From contig CAXAMN010021740.1 in the NCBI GenBank assembly GCA_963970005.1, positions 193,253-257,252 of the forward strand: DNA of 64,000 bases. Reading direction: 5' to 3'. The notes beneath the pieces were generated by a model, which was not told where the DNA came from, made no database searches, and saw only the letters and a program-made list of their open reading frames with translations. The DNA is from Durusdinium trenchii (lineage: Eukaryota; Sar; Dinophyceae; Suessiales; Symbiodiniaceae). The position numbers were made by a program, and so were the translations under genes. Each line of letters starts with the position of its first letter. Positions within the stretch are counted from its first letter, which is position 1. Positions 12,084 to 22,233 of this stretch are shown one piece after another.

Positions 12084-12476
12084 ATGGCAAAGCAAGTCCG
12101 AGGATACGAAGGGACCTTGCTAGAAGCTATCGAGGCAGGTGTGGTGCCGCGGCCTGAAAGGTTGCGGTACAGGGAGTGGCTTGCTTGGCGGGCAGCGGAA
12201 GGACAAAGGCCTTCGCGTCGCCGTGGGGATACCTCAGGTACCACTACAAACGGTGAAGAAGCGGAGCTGTGGCGCGAGGTCACGCGCGCGCTCCATGAGG
12301 AAGACCCAGGAGAAGCAAGTGAAGGAAGTAGCGACAGTCAGGAGGAGGAAGAGCTGCTGAGTGCGGACGACGGGACTGGAAGCCGAGAGCGCCAAGAAGG
12401 AAGTCATGGTTCGGCTCACGGCGTACGCCATCGACCGGCCGGAGTTGTTCGGAGCGCTAAAAGTAGCGCAAGATAG
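12084..12476 (+). CDS. ORF1 of the LTR element: charged N-terminal region
   Basis: Starts at an ATG 74 bp after the left repeat. 130 residues, beginning MAKQVRGYEGTLLEAIEAG, then an Arg/Glu-rich region with a run of acidic residues. No family recognised. From about 12358 on, the meaningful reading seems to move to the next frame (ORF2). ORF1 and ORF2 overlap by 116 bp in different frames, so the pair may be one protein read by a +1 shift, two proteins, a spliced product, or a gene broken by an indel. The acidic part before the overlap would make a linker to the PLD domain. Confidence 0.5.
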   Translation: MAKQVRGYEGTLLEAIEAGVVPRPERLRYREWLAWRAAEGQRPSRRRGDTSGTTTNGEEAELWREVTRALHEEDPGEASEGSSDSQEEEELLSADDGTGSRERQEGSHGSAHGVRHRPAGVVRSAKSSAR

Positions 12477-12900
12477 AGGATGCGACGTCGAGGTGTATGT
12501 TGATAAGTCGCAGACCGGACGAACCACAGAGCAGAAAAGGTTGGTGCACCAGGCAAGGTCCCAAGGCTTGAAGATCTTCATTGCAAATGGGGAAAGCCTG
12601 GGACCGCACTATGCGGCAGCAGGGCGTACGCGTTACAACTTCTGTGGAGCATTGCATGGAAAGACCCTAATGGTCAAGAAAGGTGACCAACTGGAGCTCA
12701 TTATCGGCTCCATGAACTGGACCACTGCTAGCCGGGGAAACCATGAGATTGGACTTCATTTGACATTAGGTCAGGAAGATCCGCTAGCCATAGGATTCCA
12801 AGAATGGGTCAGTAACGTGAAGCAGTTCGCTTGCGATTTCCAGGCAGCAGTAGCATCAGACGCGTACGCAGAAAAGAGCCTCGGAGCGGCCAGGAACTGA
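12361..12900 (+). CDS. ORF2 of the LTR element: phospholipase D-like (HKD) domain
   Basis: 179 residues with the layout of one PLD half-domain: RLTAYAIDRPELFGALK and a following VEVYVDK strand, then HGK at 12655-12663, GSMNW at 12706-12720 and NHEIGLHL. This matches the HxK...GSxN...NxE pattern of Nuc/Zucchini/PLD6-type phosphodiesterases, which act on nucleic acid or phospholipid as dimers. The motif Asp is displaced: Lys occupies the usual HxKxxxxD position and the nearest Asp is three residues later, so activity is uncertain. The frame opens after a TGA at 12358-12360 and has no early ATG before 12406, so it probably depends on ORF1 for translation. It ends 78 bp before the right repeat. 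Confidence 0.75.
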   Translation: MRTTGLEAESAKKEVMVRLTAYAIDRPELFGALKVAQDRGCDVEVYVDKSQTGRTTEQKRLVHQARSQGLKIFIANGESLGPHYAAAGRTRYNFCGALHGKTLMVKKGDQLELIIGSMNWTTASRGNHEIGLHLTLGQEDPLAIGFQEWVSNVKQFACDFQAAVASDAYAEKSLGAARN

Positions 12901-12978
12901 AGGCGCCCGAGTGGCAGGAATCCCAGCGGTCCGAGTGACGCGGGACGTGATGGTGGGAAAAGCAGGCAGGAGGGCGAA

Positions 12979-13156
12979 TGTGAAACAGGAGTTCTCCTAG
13001 GCGCCTGCTCTTCCTGGTGTTAGGTAGGTTGAGGCTAGGCTGAAAGAGCCCGCCTTTTGGTTTTTGGCTCAAGGTGCAAAGCGCACGAAGCCTGACAGCC
13101 TCGACTGTGTGGCGAAAAGTCAAGCGGTGTTCTCGAGCCGACACGTCGCTTTCGCA
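12979..13156 (+). repeat. Right long terminal repeat, 178 bp
   Basis: Second copy of the TG...CA repeat, with C where the left copy has T (13000). Contains the spliced-leader-like TTTTGGCTCAAG at 13062-13073. It is followed immediately by an AGT microsatellite, matching the left flank. Confidence 0.88.
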
Positions 13157-13205
13157 AGTAGTAGTAGTAGTCGTCGTAGTAGTAGTTGTAGTCGTAGTCG
13201 TAGTC

Positions 13206-13236
<31 letters not shown>

Positions 13237-13244
13237 TCCAGTAG

Positions 13245-13280
<36 letters not shown>

Positions 13281-13557
13281 CAGTAGTAGTAGCGATTTCT
13301 TCCACGGCCGGCCGGCCGGCCGGCTGGCACATTGATCGGCCGGCCGGCCGGCTAGCACCTGGAGCGGCCGGCCGGCCGGCCATGTACTAGTAGTAGTAGT
13401 AGTAGTAGTGGTAGTGGTAGTGGTAGTAGTAGTAGTAGTAGTAGTAGCAGCCGACGGTCGTTGATCAGCCGGCCGGCGGGACCGTGGATCTTGGCCGGCC
13501 GGCCGGCCGGCCAGCTGGACCGTGGTTCTTGGCCGGCCGGCCGGCCGGCTGATCGAG
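13157..13557. repeat. AGT and GGCC composite array (right of the LTR element)
   Basis: AGT/CGT triplets at 13157-13299, a GGCC cluster at 13303-13383, AGT/GGT triplets at 13384-13449 and a second GGCC cluster at 13465-13555. In the last cluster a unit of about 34 bp (GACCGTGG, TCTTGG, then GGCCGG steps) is repeated, and its ends form an inverted pair (TCAGCCGGCCGGC and GCCGGCCGGCTGA). Strong cruciform potential. Confidence 0.9.
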
Positions 13558-13630
13558 AAATAGCGGGCCGCGATAAGCTCGCAATGCAAAATGATCCAAA
13601 GACTTCTGGTGCAAATTCCCAAAAGGGGGT

Positions 13631-13716
13631 GTATTGGAATAGGGAGACCCCTCAAAGAACTGGGAAAATCAAAAACAGGTTAACTCCATTGGTTGGGAGG
13701 TCCCCTATTAGAATAC
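13631..13716. repeat. 86-bp unit with about 20-bp imperfect inverted ends
   Basis: GTATTGGAATAGGGAGACCC at the left and GGTCCCCTATTAGAATAC at the right form an inverted pair with a few mismatches. Small MITE-like fold-back unit just outside the AGT/GGCC array. Confidence 0.55.
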
Positions 13717-14399
13717 AAACCCAAGTGTCAATGCAAAAGAACTCTACCTGTCAATGCGCGTCATCGGTTTCACCATGGTTCACCCCATGTTGGGTGCGAC
13801 CAGGGTATGCATCAGATGTCTGCATTGCAGTTGCCACCGTTTCGAGTCTCCACGTTTCTTTGAAGCGCAAGGAGTCACTTCATTCTGGTGAATCACACAC
13901 TGGACCGCAGGAAGCAAACCCCTCTGATTCCAGAACAAGCTCCTGCCCATGTTGCGTTGATACACGTGAATCACATGAACATTAGGATGGTCGCCAAAAT
14001 GAGGCAAAGGCAAAGGCAACCCATGAGCAATTCCTTCTTAACCCTAGCATCTTGCAACATGGACAATAAGTGAACTTCAAATGTCCCACTCATACTCACC
14101 TGTTGCTCTGAGGCGCAAAAGAATTTGCTGAGGCACACCAGGTACGCAGTTTTCGCTTGTATGCTTCTCATCAAGGCCTGGTGCAACACAATCACAAAAG
14201 CCTCAATGAAAACCAGCTCCCCCTCCTCCCGCTTCTCCCGTTGTGAAAGTTCATCTTAATTGATCACATGTTAAACTATACTGTATCATCTTGCTGGCAT
14301 GTCTGCAACCTTCTGATTCTGATGAAGGTTCCAGTACTGACATAGTTTGCACTAAGGTTGCCAAGGTGGCTCTGGCAATGAAGTTTTGGGTTCCTGAAC

Positions 14400-14656
14400 C
14401 TGCGCATATTTGAGTGTTCGACTCGGGCTAGCGTCTCGCAACTTGCACCTCTCTTTGCCCCTGTCTGTCCCAAGTCCCAAGAAAAAATGTAGTGGGGGTG
14501 GTGACGGTCGGGTCCCCTGCCCTATCCGGCGCGATGATTTGGCCTCGCCTTCACCCAAGACTCGTTGGGTGAGCTCAGCCAATTCTCGACTGCTGGAGCA
14601 CTTGCAGTGATGAAGTTCTTGAGATTTCTGGAGCTCTGATTGCAGCTTTTGCAAAT
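14400..14656 (-). CDS. Unidentified exon, coiled-coil start
   Basis: Acceptor CTAAG|GATTTG, donor CGCAG|GTTCAG. Begins DLQKLQSELQKSQELHHCK, a short heptad-like helix, then SSSRELAELTQRVLGEGEA and a Pro-rich stretch. No family recognised. Confidence 0.45.
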
Positions 14657-15071
14657 CCTTAGAAGACAGATTTACTGTGACGCATTCGCACCACCACACT
14701 GGGATGATTTGGAAAGTGACAACCGGTGACAACAGGAGCTGTGATGGTGGCCTGTCTTCATGCGGCTTAAGGCCGACACTTGATCCACTAAGCGTCCAGT
14801 CTGGAGGTGAATTCTTTTGGCTGATGGAAATGCCTTGTGTTTTTGACCCGCAGGGTGTGCTTTTTGAACATCAGACCGGTCTTGTTGATGTTAGATCATG
14901 TTCAACCAAGGCCGGTGTAGAACTTGGGCCATTGCTGTTCCCGGGCCCCCAAAAACGTCCCCGCCCCTGAGGCCCTGCGTCGCCCCCTCCCCAGTGATTC
15001 CCCTGCACACTTCGCTTTCTTCTCCGCTCCGCTCGTGGTTCCGCTCGGAGTGGTTTGGGCGGCATCCAGTT

Positions 15072-15267
15072 CTATGAAGTTCCACTTGGTGGACGATTCC
15101 GACGATAGGCCTCTTCATAGGTCGCGCAGTAATCGATCACGGTGCCGTTCGAGAGTGTGTACTCGACTGGGTTCATGGAACAGCAATGCAAGGACGAAAG
15201 GTCCATTTCCTCCACAGAATAGTGTCTCAAGATCTCGGCGGGGCTCTTCTCACGAATTCCCTTGGAG
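15072..15267 (-). CDS. Unidentified terminal exon
   Basis: Acceptor TATCAG|CTCCAAG, 64 codons to TAG. Contains KSPAEILRHYSVEEMDL, SLHCCSMNPVEYTLSNGT and IDYCATYEEAYRRNRP. GC-rich third positions. A clear exon but of unknown family. The exon at 14400-14656 lies downstream on the same strand and would belong to a different gene if this stop is used. Confidence 0.5.
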
Positions 15268-15299
15268 CTGATACCTTGAACACAGCAAACCTAAGTTGT

Positions 15300-17390
15300 T
15301 CGGCAGAGCGGCCAAGGATGAAGGGCCATATATATATATATATATAATATTGTAATATAGTATTTAGTGATAAGGATCCAATAAATACAAACGTTCATGA
15401 TACGAGAGTGTTTAACGAAACACGTTTTAGGAATGGACCACAGATTTGGGTGATTCACCCATTTAAGTACAGTTTTGTTTTTGCCGATGCAAGATTTGAT
15501 CACTTGATCAGGGCAAAAAGAAGGATCAACCGACCGAAAACATAAAAACGACTCCAACATAGTCCGTCCAAGGTCCAATCAAGTGTCCAAAATCACAGCT
15601 TCTCTCAGCTTCTCTCGGCAGTCAAGTGTCCAAAATCACTAGTGAGTTTAGTGAGTAGGTGAGGCACAATAGTAATCATCCTACAGCCGGGAAAAAGTTG
15701 GAGACAAAACTGAGATCCCGACCCTGTCCTTGTGTCCCCAAACATGTTCACGCCCAACATCATCCGCCTTGGACCGACTGCACGCCATCTCTCGGCCATA
15801 GTTCCTGGGAGCCGAACGAAGCATCAACAAACCCGCAAACATCCAATGCTTTTGTACTAGTAGTACTGCCAGGAACTACTAGTAGTTTCTTGTTACTGCA
15901 AGTAATGTGCCTTGCTACTAGTAGCGATGCACATAAGTATCATAAGTATGGCGCATTTTTTGGAGCTACGGTATTGAAACCGTTCCAATTGCGTCGAAAC
16001 ATGAAAAAACAAACATGAAACATGGAACACCCCCTTGTTCGAGGCAAACACTTGTTGTTTACGATGGGGCGTGTCCCCACAAACTGTCTGCAGATCTGAT
16101 GAACAAGGTTACCCTATGTCCACCAATAATTGTTGAACGCACAACATGTCAATCAAAAAATGGAACATTCTTTCACACAAGCAACATATGGAACACCGGA
16201 TTTGCACTTCCGCGCAACTCGTTTTGTTTGACGGTGTAGGTTCGCTGAAACCACACAGCGCGTCTAATTCCCACAAACGAATTCAATGAACAGCGGCTTC
16301 TTTGCTTTCTGTCTGTACCCAAAGGCCCCATTCTTGATTCGTACGAAGTGTGTGTGTGTGTGTGTCAATACCTGTCTCGAAGGTTTGACCACATTCATTC
16401 AGATCGCGCACACTAATTCGACTTTCTCTTAGAAGGGGGCAGAAGGATCTCCCAGTCGTAGCCTCTGCCAACAAAGTTCTACACTGGACGATCAGGAAAA
16501 CGTACCTGCAGTGGTGCACCTGGGCGCATAATAAGACGCAGCTGGTGGCCACCTCCCCAGTTTAATTCACCCGTAAAGCGCTAATGCGTTTTGTTGAACA
16601 CAATACAAGTGAGCTGCCCCTCCACCTTGCCGTTCCTGCGAGTCAAGGTCGAATGAAATCAGTAACTACCTCACGGGGATGTCCAAACTGATACAGGGAT
16701 GAAGCGTGCACAATACACATCTTATTGAGCCTCAGGGCCTCGTCTAACTAAGCCAAATCCGCAGAGTAACAACTTGAACCATACCAAAGTAGGCAAAGGA
16801 CCCCAAAAAGTGCTATATAAATAGAATATAATAGAACACGACAAGGGTGAGTAAGCAAACTTCGCACTTTATAGCACACACATGAGAGATCATGTTTAGA
16901 GATTTAGAGCACAGGTATCAAAGAGCACACACGTGAAAGCACACATGTGAGATCAAACCTGGCCTATGCCCCAAGTGGGGAACATGTTACAGTAGATAAC
17001 TGTAGATAATACTCTGCCCTATTCCTATGTGGATCAGTTATTGAAACAAGTTTGGAGTTGGCGCGCGCAAAAGTTTTACGACGCGGTTTCTATTTTCAGC
17101 GCGCTCTGTGATCCTTGTTGGTCGGGTCGGGCCTGCCTTCTTTCGTATCTACATGGCATTGAGTGCTAATAAGTGGAGTCGAGTAGACGGTTTGGATGGA
17201 CGCCTAACTCTTCAAAAACCGCAGGACAGGTTAAAGGCTGGTCGACCTCCCAAAAAACATGCTCCGTCATGTGTCCAAACAGGGGCCTGGCAAAAACGAT
17301 GTAAACGATAGATGCTTAATTTCAAAGTCTGCACACAAGCTATGCAGATCTGTGTGGCATCCCGGTGTGAAAAGGATCATTGATCTCATC
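15300..17390. other. Gene-poor stretch
   Basis: AT and TG microsatellites and a CTACTAGTAG repeat segment (15850-15930). No exon with both splice signals was seen. Confidence 0.5.
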
Positions 17391-17520
17391 ATCAGGCTTG
17401 ACCACTCAAGCAATCAAAAGCACCCCAAAGTTCAAGGACAAACTTAGGCTTGCCGCACCTGTCTAGGGCCAGGTTTCCAAATCCTTGATGTGCTTTTGAG
17501 TCGAGAAACGCAGGTACGAC

Positions 17521-17566
17521 ACCTCTGTAGGTCCCAAGCCAGGCCGGGCACGGGACCCACAGAGGT
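17521..17566. repeat. 15-bp hairpin with one mismatch
   Basis: ACCTCTGTAGGTCCC (17521-17535) pairs with GGGACCCACAGAGGT (17552-17566); the 16-nt loop is GC-rich. Confidence 0.85.
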
Positions 17567-17748
17567 AACTTGTTTGCCCTTACTTTTTCCATCGTGGCAC
17601 CTTCAATTCTCAATGCACCCTGCAGGACTACCTTAACAGCAGAACACATGTCAACATAAACATACCAATAGAAGACACGTGCAGTCATATACACGCACCT
17701 GCGCAACATGCACACGCATGAGTACTGTGCACTCATGGCTGTTGCCAG

Positions 17749-18024
17749 GTGCAGCGAAGGTCGACGACGCGATTGACTCACTGCCCGCCAGAAAAAGGGA
17801 TCACAGATTTCGCTTTCCGTTGTTTGCCAGGCTGGTTTGCAGAAGACCCCTGGCTTGGGCGAGGACCATGCCTGCCACGAACAGTGACCACCAAGTCTGA
17901 AAATGTGCACTATATACACCACAACAAAAGCGCAGTCGAGGAAACAATGCTGGCCTGCACAGTCGAAAGGCATTTCGATTTCTCTGGAGGCATGACTCTG
18001 CTGTGGCGGCAAACACTGATGCCG
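17749..18024 (+). CDS. Unidentified 92-codon internal exon
   Basis: Acceptor TTGCCAG|GTG and a strong donor CCG|GTGAGC. Exactly 92 codons with no stop. Contains KGITDFAFRCLPGWFAEDPW, LGRGPCLPRTVTTKS and DFSGGMTLLWRQTLMP. Possibly an enzyme fragment; no family assigned. Confidence 0.48.
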
Positions 18025-18059
18025 GTGAGCACCCTCAACTCACTCTTACCGTAAGAACC

Positions 18060-19075
18060 CGAGTCCGACCACACTTTCTCAGTGAAACAAACAATCGCTT
18101 TGGTAAATCATCAAAAATCATCCAGTTTTTTCAGGCAATCGAAAGATTGAAACTCCGAAGAGCTTCAGAGACGCTATCTGATTCCAAGCGTCTCTGAACT
18201 GGCCTCACACTCGAAGTGCCCAAAGCACTCGGACAAAAGGGCCGGCTCGCAGGTACCCGTCTTCCGTGCACAAATCAATTCGCTGTCACAGCAATCCTGT
18301 TCCTTCCAGTGCATCTCCCCACCTGAGCCCGTTTCGTTGAGCAAAATGGCCCAGGAACAGAAAGGACAAAATCCTTTTTCTGGGTCAAGCGCAGAAATGC
18401 TCGTATTGATTCGTACTGCATTGTAGTTGTNNNNNNNNNNGCTTAGAAGTTGCAAGTGCAAATCCAACCAAGTCAAGGTTTTGGTAAATAACGCAAAGCT
18501 ATCACACTTGAGCAAAATGCCAAAAGTTTGTTCTGACGGCAAAGAACAATCACCAGTCAGTCAAGTCTATAAACGTGTGAAAGCCATCAGCAAGCCCCCA
18601 ACCGAACTGCAACCGCAGAATGTTTGGTGTAAGGAACTAGCAGATTGTCACACGAGCAGACACAATGACATGGTCATTACCTGAAACCAACATCAGCAGA
18701 TCTGGTCTGGTAGGGTGAAAACGTCTTAATTTATTAATATTATGTAATTGGTGCGACACAAGCACACAAACATACACTGGAAACCGAGTAACCAAAAACA
18801 CCATTTATAACATTTTATAACTCTCTTTCTGCCTCATTCCGCCTCAAGGTCCAATAACAAATCAAGATGACAGAACCGAAATGAATCGAATGCTCACAAA
18901 ACATCTTCTGGAACCGAACCGGAAAATCATACGGCCGGTCCTTGCAACGAAAGAAACTGAACCAACACCCAAGTCATATGAAACTATATGCAATGCTTAG
19001 CGACCATCATCACTTCTCAGGATGTTGTCAGCTCTGACACTTCGCAGAAAACCAGATCGACGGGGATCGAAAGGC
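18060..19075. other. Gene-poor stretch with a 10-N gap
   Basis: 18431-18440 is N. Short ORFs on both strands around the gap are not supported by splice signals or composition. Confidence 0.5.
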
Positions 19076-19129
19076 TCAGTGGACTACATGGCAGTCACAT
19101 GCTGTCACAGACCGCTTGAGATTCCGCCT

Positions 19130-19140
19130 CTTGAGCCAAA
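19130..19140 (-). other. Spliced-leader-like 11-mer
   Basis: The minus strand reads TTTGGCTCAAG, the last 11 bases of the dinoflagellate spliced leader, 250 bp downstream of the GT25 stop codon. Could be a relict leader of a retroposed cDNA or chance. Confidence 0.3.
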
Positions 19141-19389
19141 GGTGTAAGATCAATCCGATGCAATGAGTCCCTTTGGAAAAGTTTTGTGCATGACCAACCT
19201 GCACTTCCATGCCACTGCGCATGCTACTCATCGCCGCAAAGGGCAGCTTGGAGACTAGGCATGAAGAGTTTTGATTCGGACTCCGACTTGTGGTGTTTGC
19301 CCTTGTGCTACCTTCAATTTTCAGCAGAATGTGCCAAGCGACAAGTTCTTCTTGCCAGGTTTGCTTAAAACTCCGAGACTGACGTCTTG

Positions 19390-21670
19390 TCATTCTCGTG
19401 GCGGAGGCGCTCTGTTCTTGGCCTCTCGTATAGAGCCAAAGTCCATCTCATGGATCAAACCTGGCTCCTGAATTGAAGGAATTGCATAGTAGGCAATCTG
19501 ATCCGAGATGCTGGCCAACGCAACATCCACATCGTAGCATTCTTGCTCCCAAACGGCTCGATACAGGGCCTGCCTCACTTTCGGCAGCGTTTCCACCCGG
19601 TAGAGCATCGCAAAGAAGCCGAAGTTCACCCCGCTGCAGCGTTTGTTCGCCCTTCCGTTCCCATCTGGAAGCACACGGGACAAATGCTTCGACACACATC
19701 GGCCATATGGACAGCGCGATTTTAAGGAGATCACCTCCCAATCGCAGGGCGCCTCTTGAAGCACTGCTGCTAAGTGCCCAAAGAAGTCCTGATGTGCACG
19801 ATGAGACGGCCGTTTGGTCGGTGTAACGATGAGACGAGGACAACATAACCTGGCCGAGCCATTTTATGAAAAGGACATCATCTGTCTGACACTTTGTGGA
19901 TCAAACACTTTCTCACTTTTTCTATCTTTTTCTGGCCTACCCGTGATCTGCACGTGTGAAACAAACAACACTGTGAGGAACCGAAAGACATTAGATTTGT
20001 TGTTCTGACATCACTACTGACATCACTTACACCAACTCCTCGTGAGGATAAATGTCATCTTCCATCACCAAGGCCAATGGCTTCCTGCTCTTCTCCGCCT
20101 CAACGGGTTTCGGCTATTCTTCTTCGCTGGGCTGGTGGCACTTTAATACGTGGCTGGTGATGGTTCGAACGCAATTTTCTTGTATGGCGGCACAACCCCC
20201 TCGTATTGCATTAACACCCTTGAGCATCGCCCTGGCTACCACCAGTAGCATGGAACGCTCTCTTGCAAAGCACGTCAGTCGGGGGTGCGGCGGCTGTGGA
20301 TTCGCCAGTGTATCATCGATATATCAACATTTGGACTTCAAAATCCGTTGGAACCATTGGATTTGATGCAAGTCCTTTCCTTGTCTTGGTGATGTCTCAA
20401 GTGCAACCCTACACCTACACCTTATAACATCTTATAACCCCTACCAGAGAAATATATAGGTAAAACCTCTTCACTCTTCAAGGCCTGCAAAACCGCCACG
20501 GTACCAAACCCGGCGCCTCTTTCATGGCGCGGAAGTGGGCGGCTGCGCAGCCGAAGGTGCCCTGCTGCCCGACGTCCGGTGGCAGCGACACCTTTGGGGT
20601 TGGGGCCGGTTGGTGCGGTCCGTGGAGGGGTCATTCAAAGTTAAAAGGAAGATTAAGACGCCCTATAGGTGAAAGTCAAATTAGGTTTCAGACTTGCACA
20701 TGGTAATCTTGTACTGATGCAATTTCACGGTATTATCAATGCATGTTTTTGGTATGTTTTTGCATATTTTCTCATATTTTCTCTCCAGGTCTTCAAAAAT
20801 ACACAAGAAGGAAGGAAAAAGGAAAGTGCGGGTAAGTGGTAAGGAAAGGCACACAAAATCCTGCGCCATCTCCAAAGCAAAGGTCTCCAAACTCCAAAAA
20901 GCATGTCAAATTCAAAGAACATCCATGCAGTGTTAAGTTGAAGGGGGTCACCGTCTCCGTCTCACCCGTCTCACCGGTCTCTCTCGGTCGTTTTCGCTCG
21001 ATCTCGCCACGTCACCAGGTCCTCGGCCTTGGCGGCGGCAAAGGCGCCCGGCCGCGTGAGGTCCACGCCGTCGACGCGGCGGAAGCGGATCCGCAGCGCC
21101 TCCAAACGAGCTCCTCGGTCGGTCCGAAAGTGGTGGCGAAGCGACGAAGCGGAAGCGAAAGCGGGAGTGGAAGCGATGGCCGGAAGGAAGAAATGAGGAA
21201 GAACCGATGGTCATTATAGTACAGCGGCGGTTTTCAGGTACTTCTAAGTAAGGCGCTTCCCAATCTACCTCATCTTGAAGGTGGACAGAAAAGCCACCAG
21301 TCACGCCAAAGCAATGGCCGGCTGTTTGCTGTGATGAATGGGGGTCAGAATAACTGTTGGTTGAAGTACCAAGGCTCAAAGAGAAGACTCAAGACCCAAC
21401 CTCAAAAATCCCAATGCTCAATCAGCTCCAACAAACCAATCTCACCAGTCTATACCAGTCTCACCTTCATCATCCTTCAGCTATCTTCACCTCTGGCCTA
21501 TCAGCTGAGCCGCGGGTCATCTCCAACCTTCCGCTCTCGGCCAGGCTTACCACATAGATCGACATTGCACCTGGCAGTTCCGCGCTCACCGCCCTCGGCG
21601 CACGGTCCAAGGTAGAGAAGCGTCCATGGGCTGCCACTTCACAAAGGAAGGGCTGCTGTAGGGCATCCAT
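19390..21670 (-). CDS. GT25-family glycosyltransferase (LPS/collagen-type), multi-exon
   Basis: Likely transfers a sugar to protein or glycolipid in the secretory pathway. Transcript order: tentative exon 21670-21551 (ends MSIYV before a GTAAG donor), 21113-21016 (FRRVDGVDL, the family VDG motif), 20591-20517 (GTFGCAAAHFRAMKE, the G-x-x-GC...H-x-A motif), 20113-20033 (LALVMEDDIYPHEEL, the acidic EDD motif), and 19788-19390 (DWEVISLK, YRVETLP, DVDVALA, YAIPSIQEPG), which ends in TGA. The last four exons join at phase 0. The GC donor after 20517 and the donor after 20033 are inferred from frame. The last exon could instead start at 19849. One exon is probably missing between 21551 and 21113, because phases do not match and the N-terminal NLxxRxDR motif is absent. 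Confidence 0.72.
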
Positions 21671-22233
21671 CCTTAGCGTCGAACAACAGTGCTGTAGACT
21701 CTGAATCTACAAAACCCCCCAATTGGATGCACGGACTTGCGGCTCTCGCCACCCACTCTCATCCCTTGCCAACGGGTGTGACGGGTATAGGTAGGGATGC
21801 CAGATTGTAAAACCTCTTCAAGGGGTCTTATCAACCAAGAGTCTACATTAATGAAGCTGGCTGCAAAGGTTTGGGCAACTGGTGAAGCTTACGTTATAGA
21901 TATTCTGATCCCACACACACACAGACATACTGATCCCTATTCTCAGATTATGATTGTGGGTGGACTCCTAATCCGCTGTCTAAGGGTGAATATAAATCAA
22001 ACGTGACCCAGCTGCTGGTGTCGTTGGACCCCCCCTTTGCTCCACACACCAACACTTCTATAAGGGCCAAAAAGCACAGGGCCCATCCACCAGCCACTTT
22101 GCTGTCTTGAGTCTTTCGGGCGTTCGTTCAAAATATAATGTCAAGGCCCAACCTCATCCCAACCTCTTTCATTCAGCTCCACACCGAGCATCCTCTCCTC
22201 GCTGGGGTCCGGTGCCCAACCAAGGTCAAAGAC

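Larger units (their letters stand above)
11832..13156 (+). mobile_element. 1,325-bp LTR-type element with a PLD/HKD ORF as its only cargo
   Basis: Two direct repeats of 178 bp (11832-12009 and 12979-13156) are identical except for one T/C difference. Each begins TG and ends CA, with short inverted ends (TGTGAAA and TTTCGCA), as in LTRs. The 969-bp interior has no gag, protease, reverse transcriptase, RNase H or integrase. Instead it holds two overlapping ORFs ending in a phospholipase D-like domain. A purine-rich stretch (12955-12978) sits directly before the right repeat, as a polypurine tract would. TGG occurs 2 bases after the left repeat, a weak primer-site candidate. Both flanks are AGT repeats, so a target duplication (4, 7 or 10 bp) is compatible but not diagnostic. 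Near-identical repeats imply a recent insertion. It is probably non-autonomous. Confidence 0.82.

Noticed and set aside
13035-13655. 206-codon ORF rich in Thr, Leu and Pro-Ala-Gly-Arg
   Set aside because: It translates AGT triplets, GGCC palindromes and part of the right LTR.
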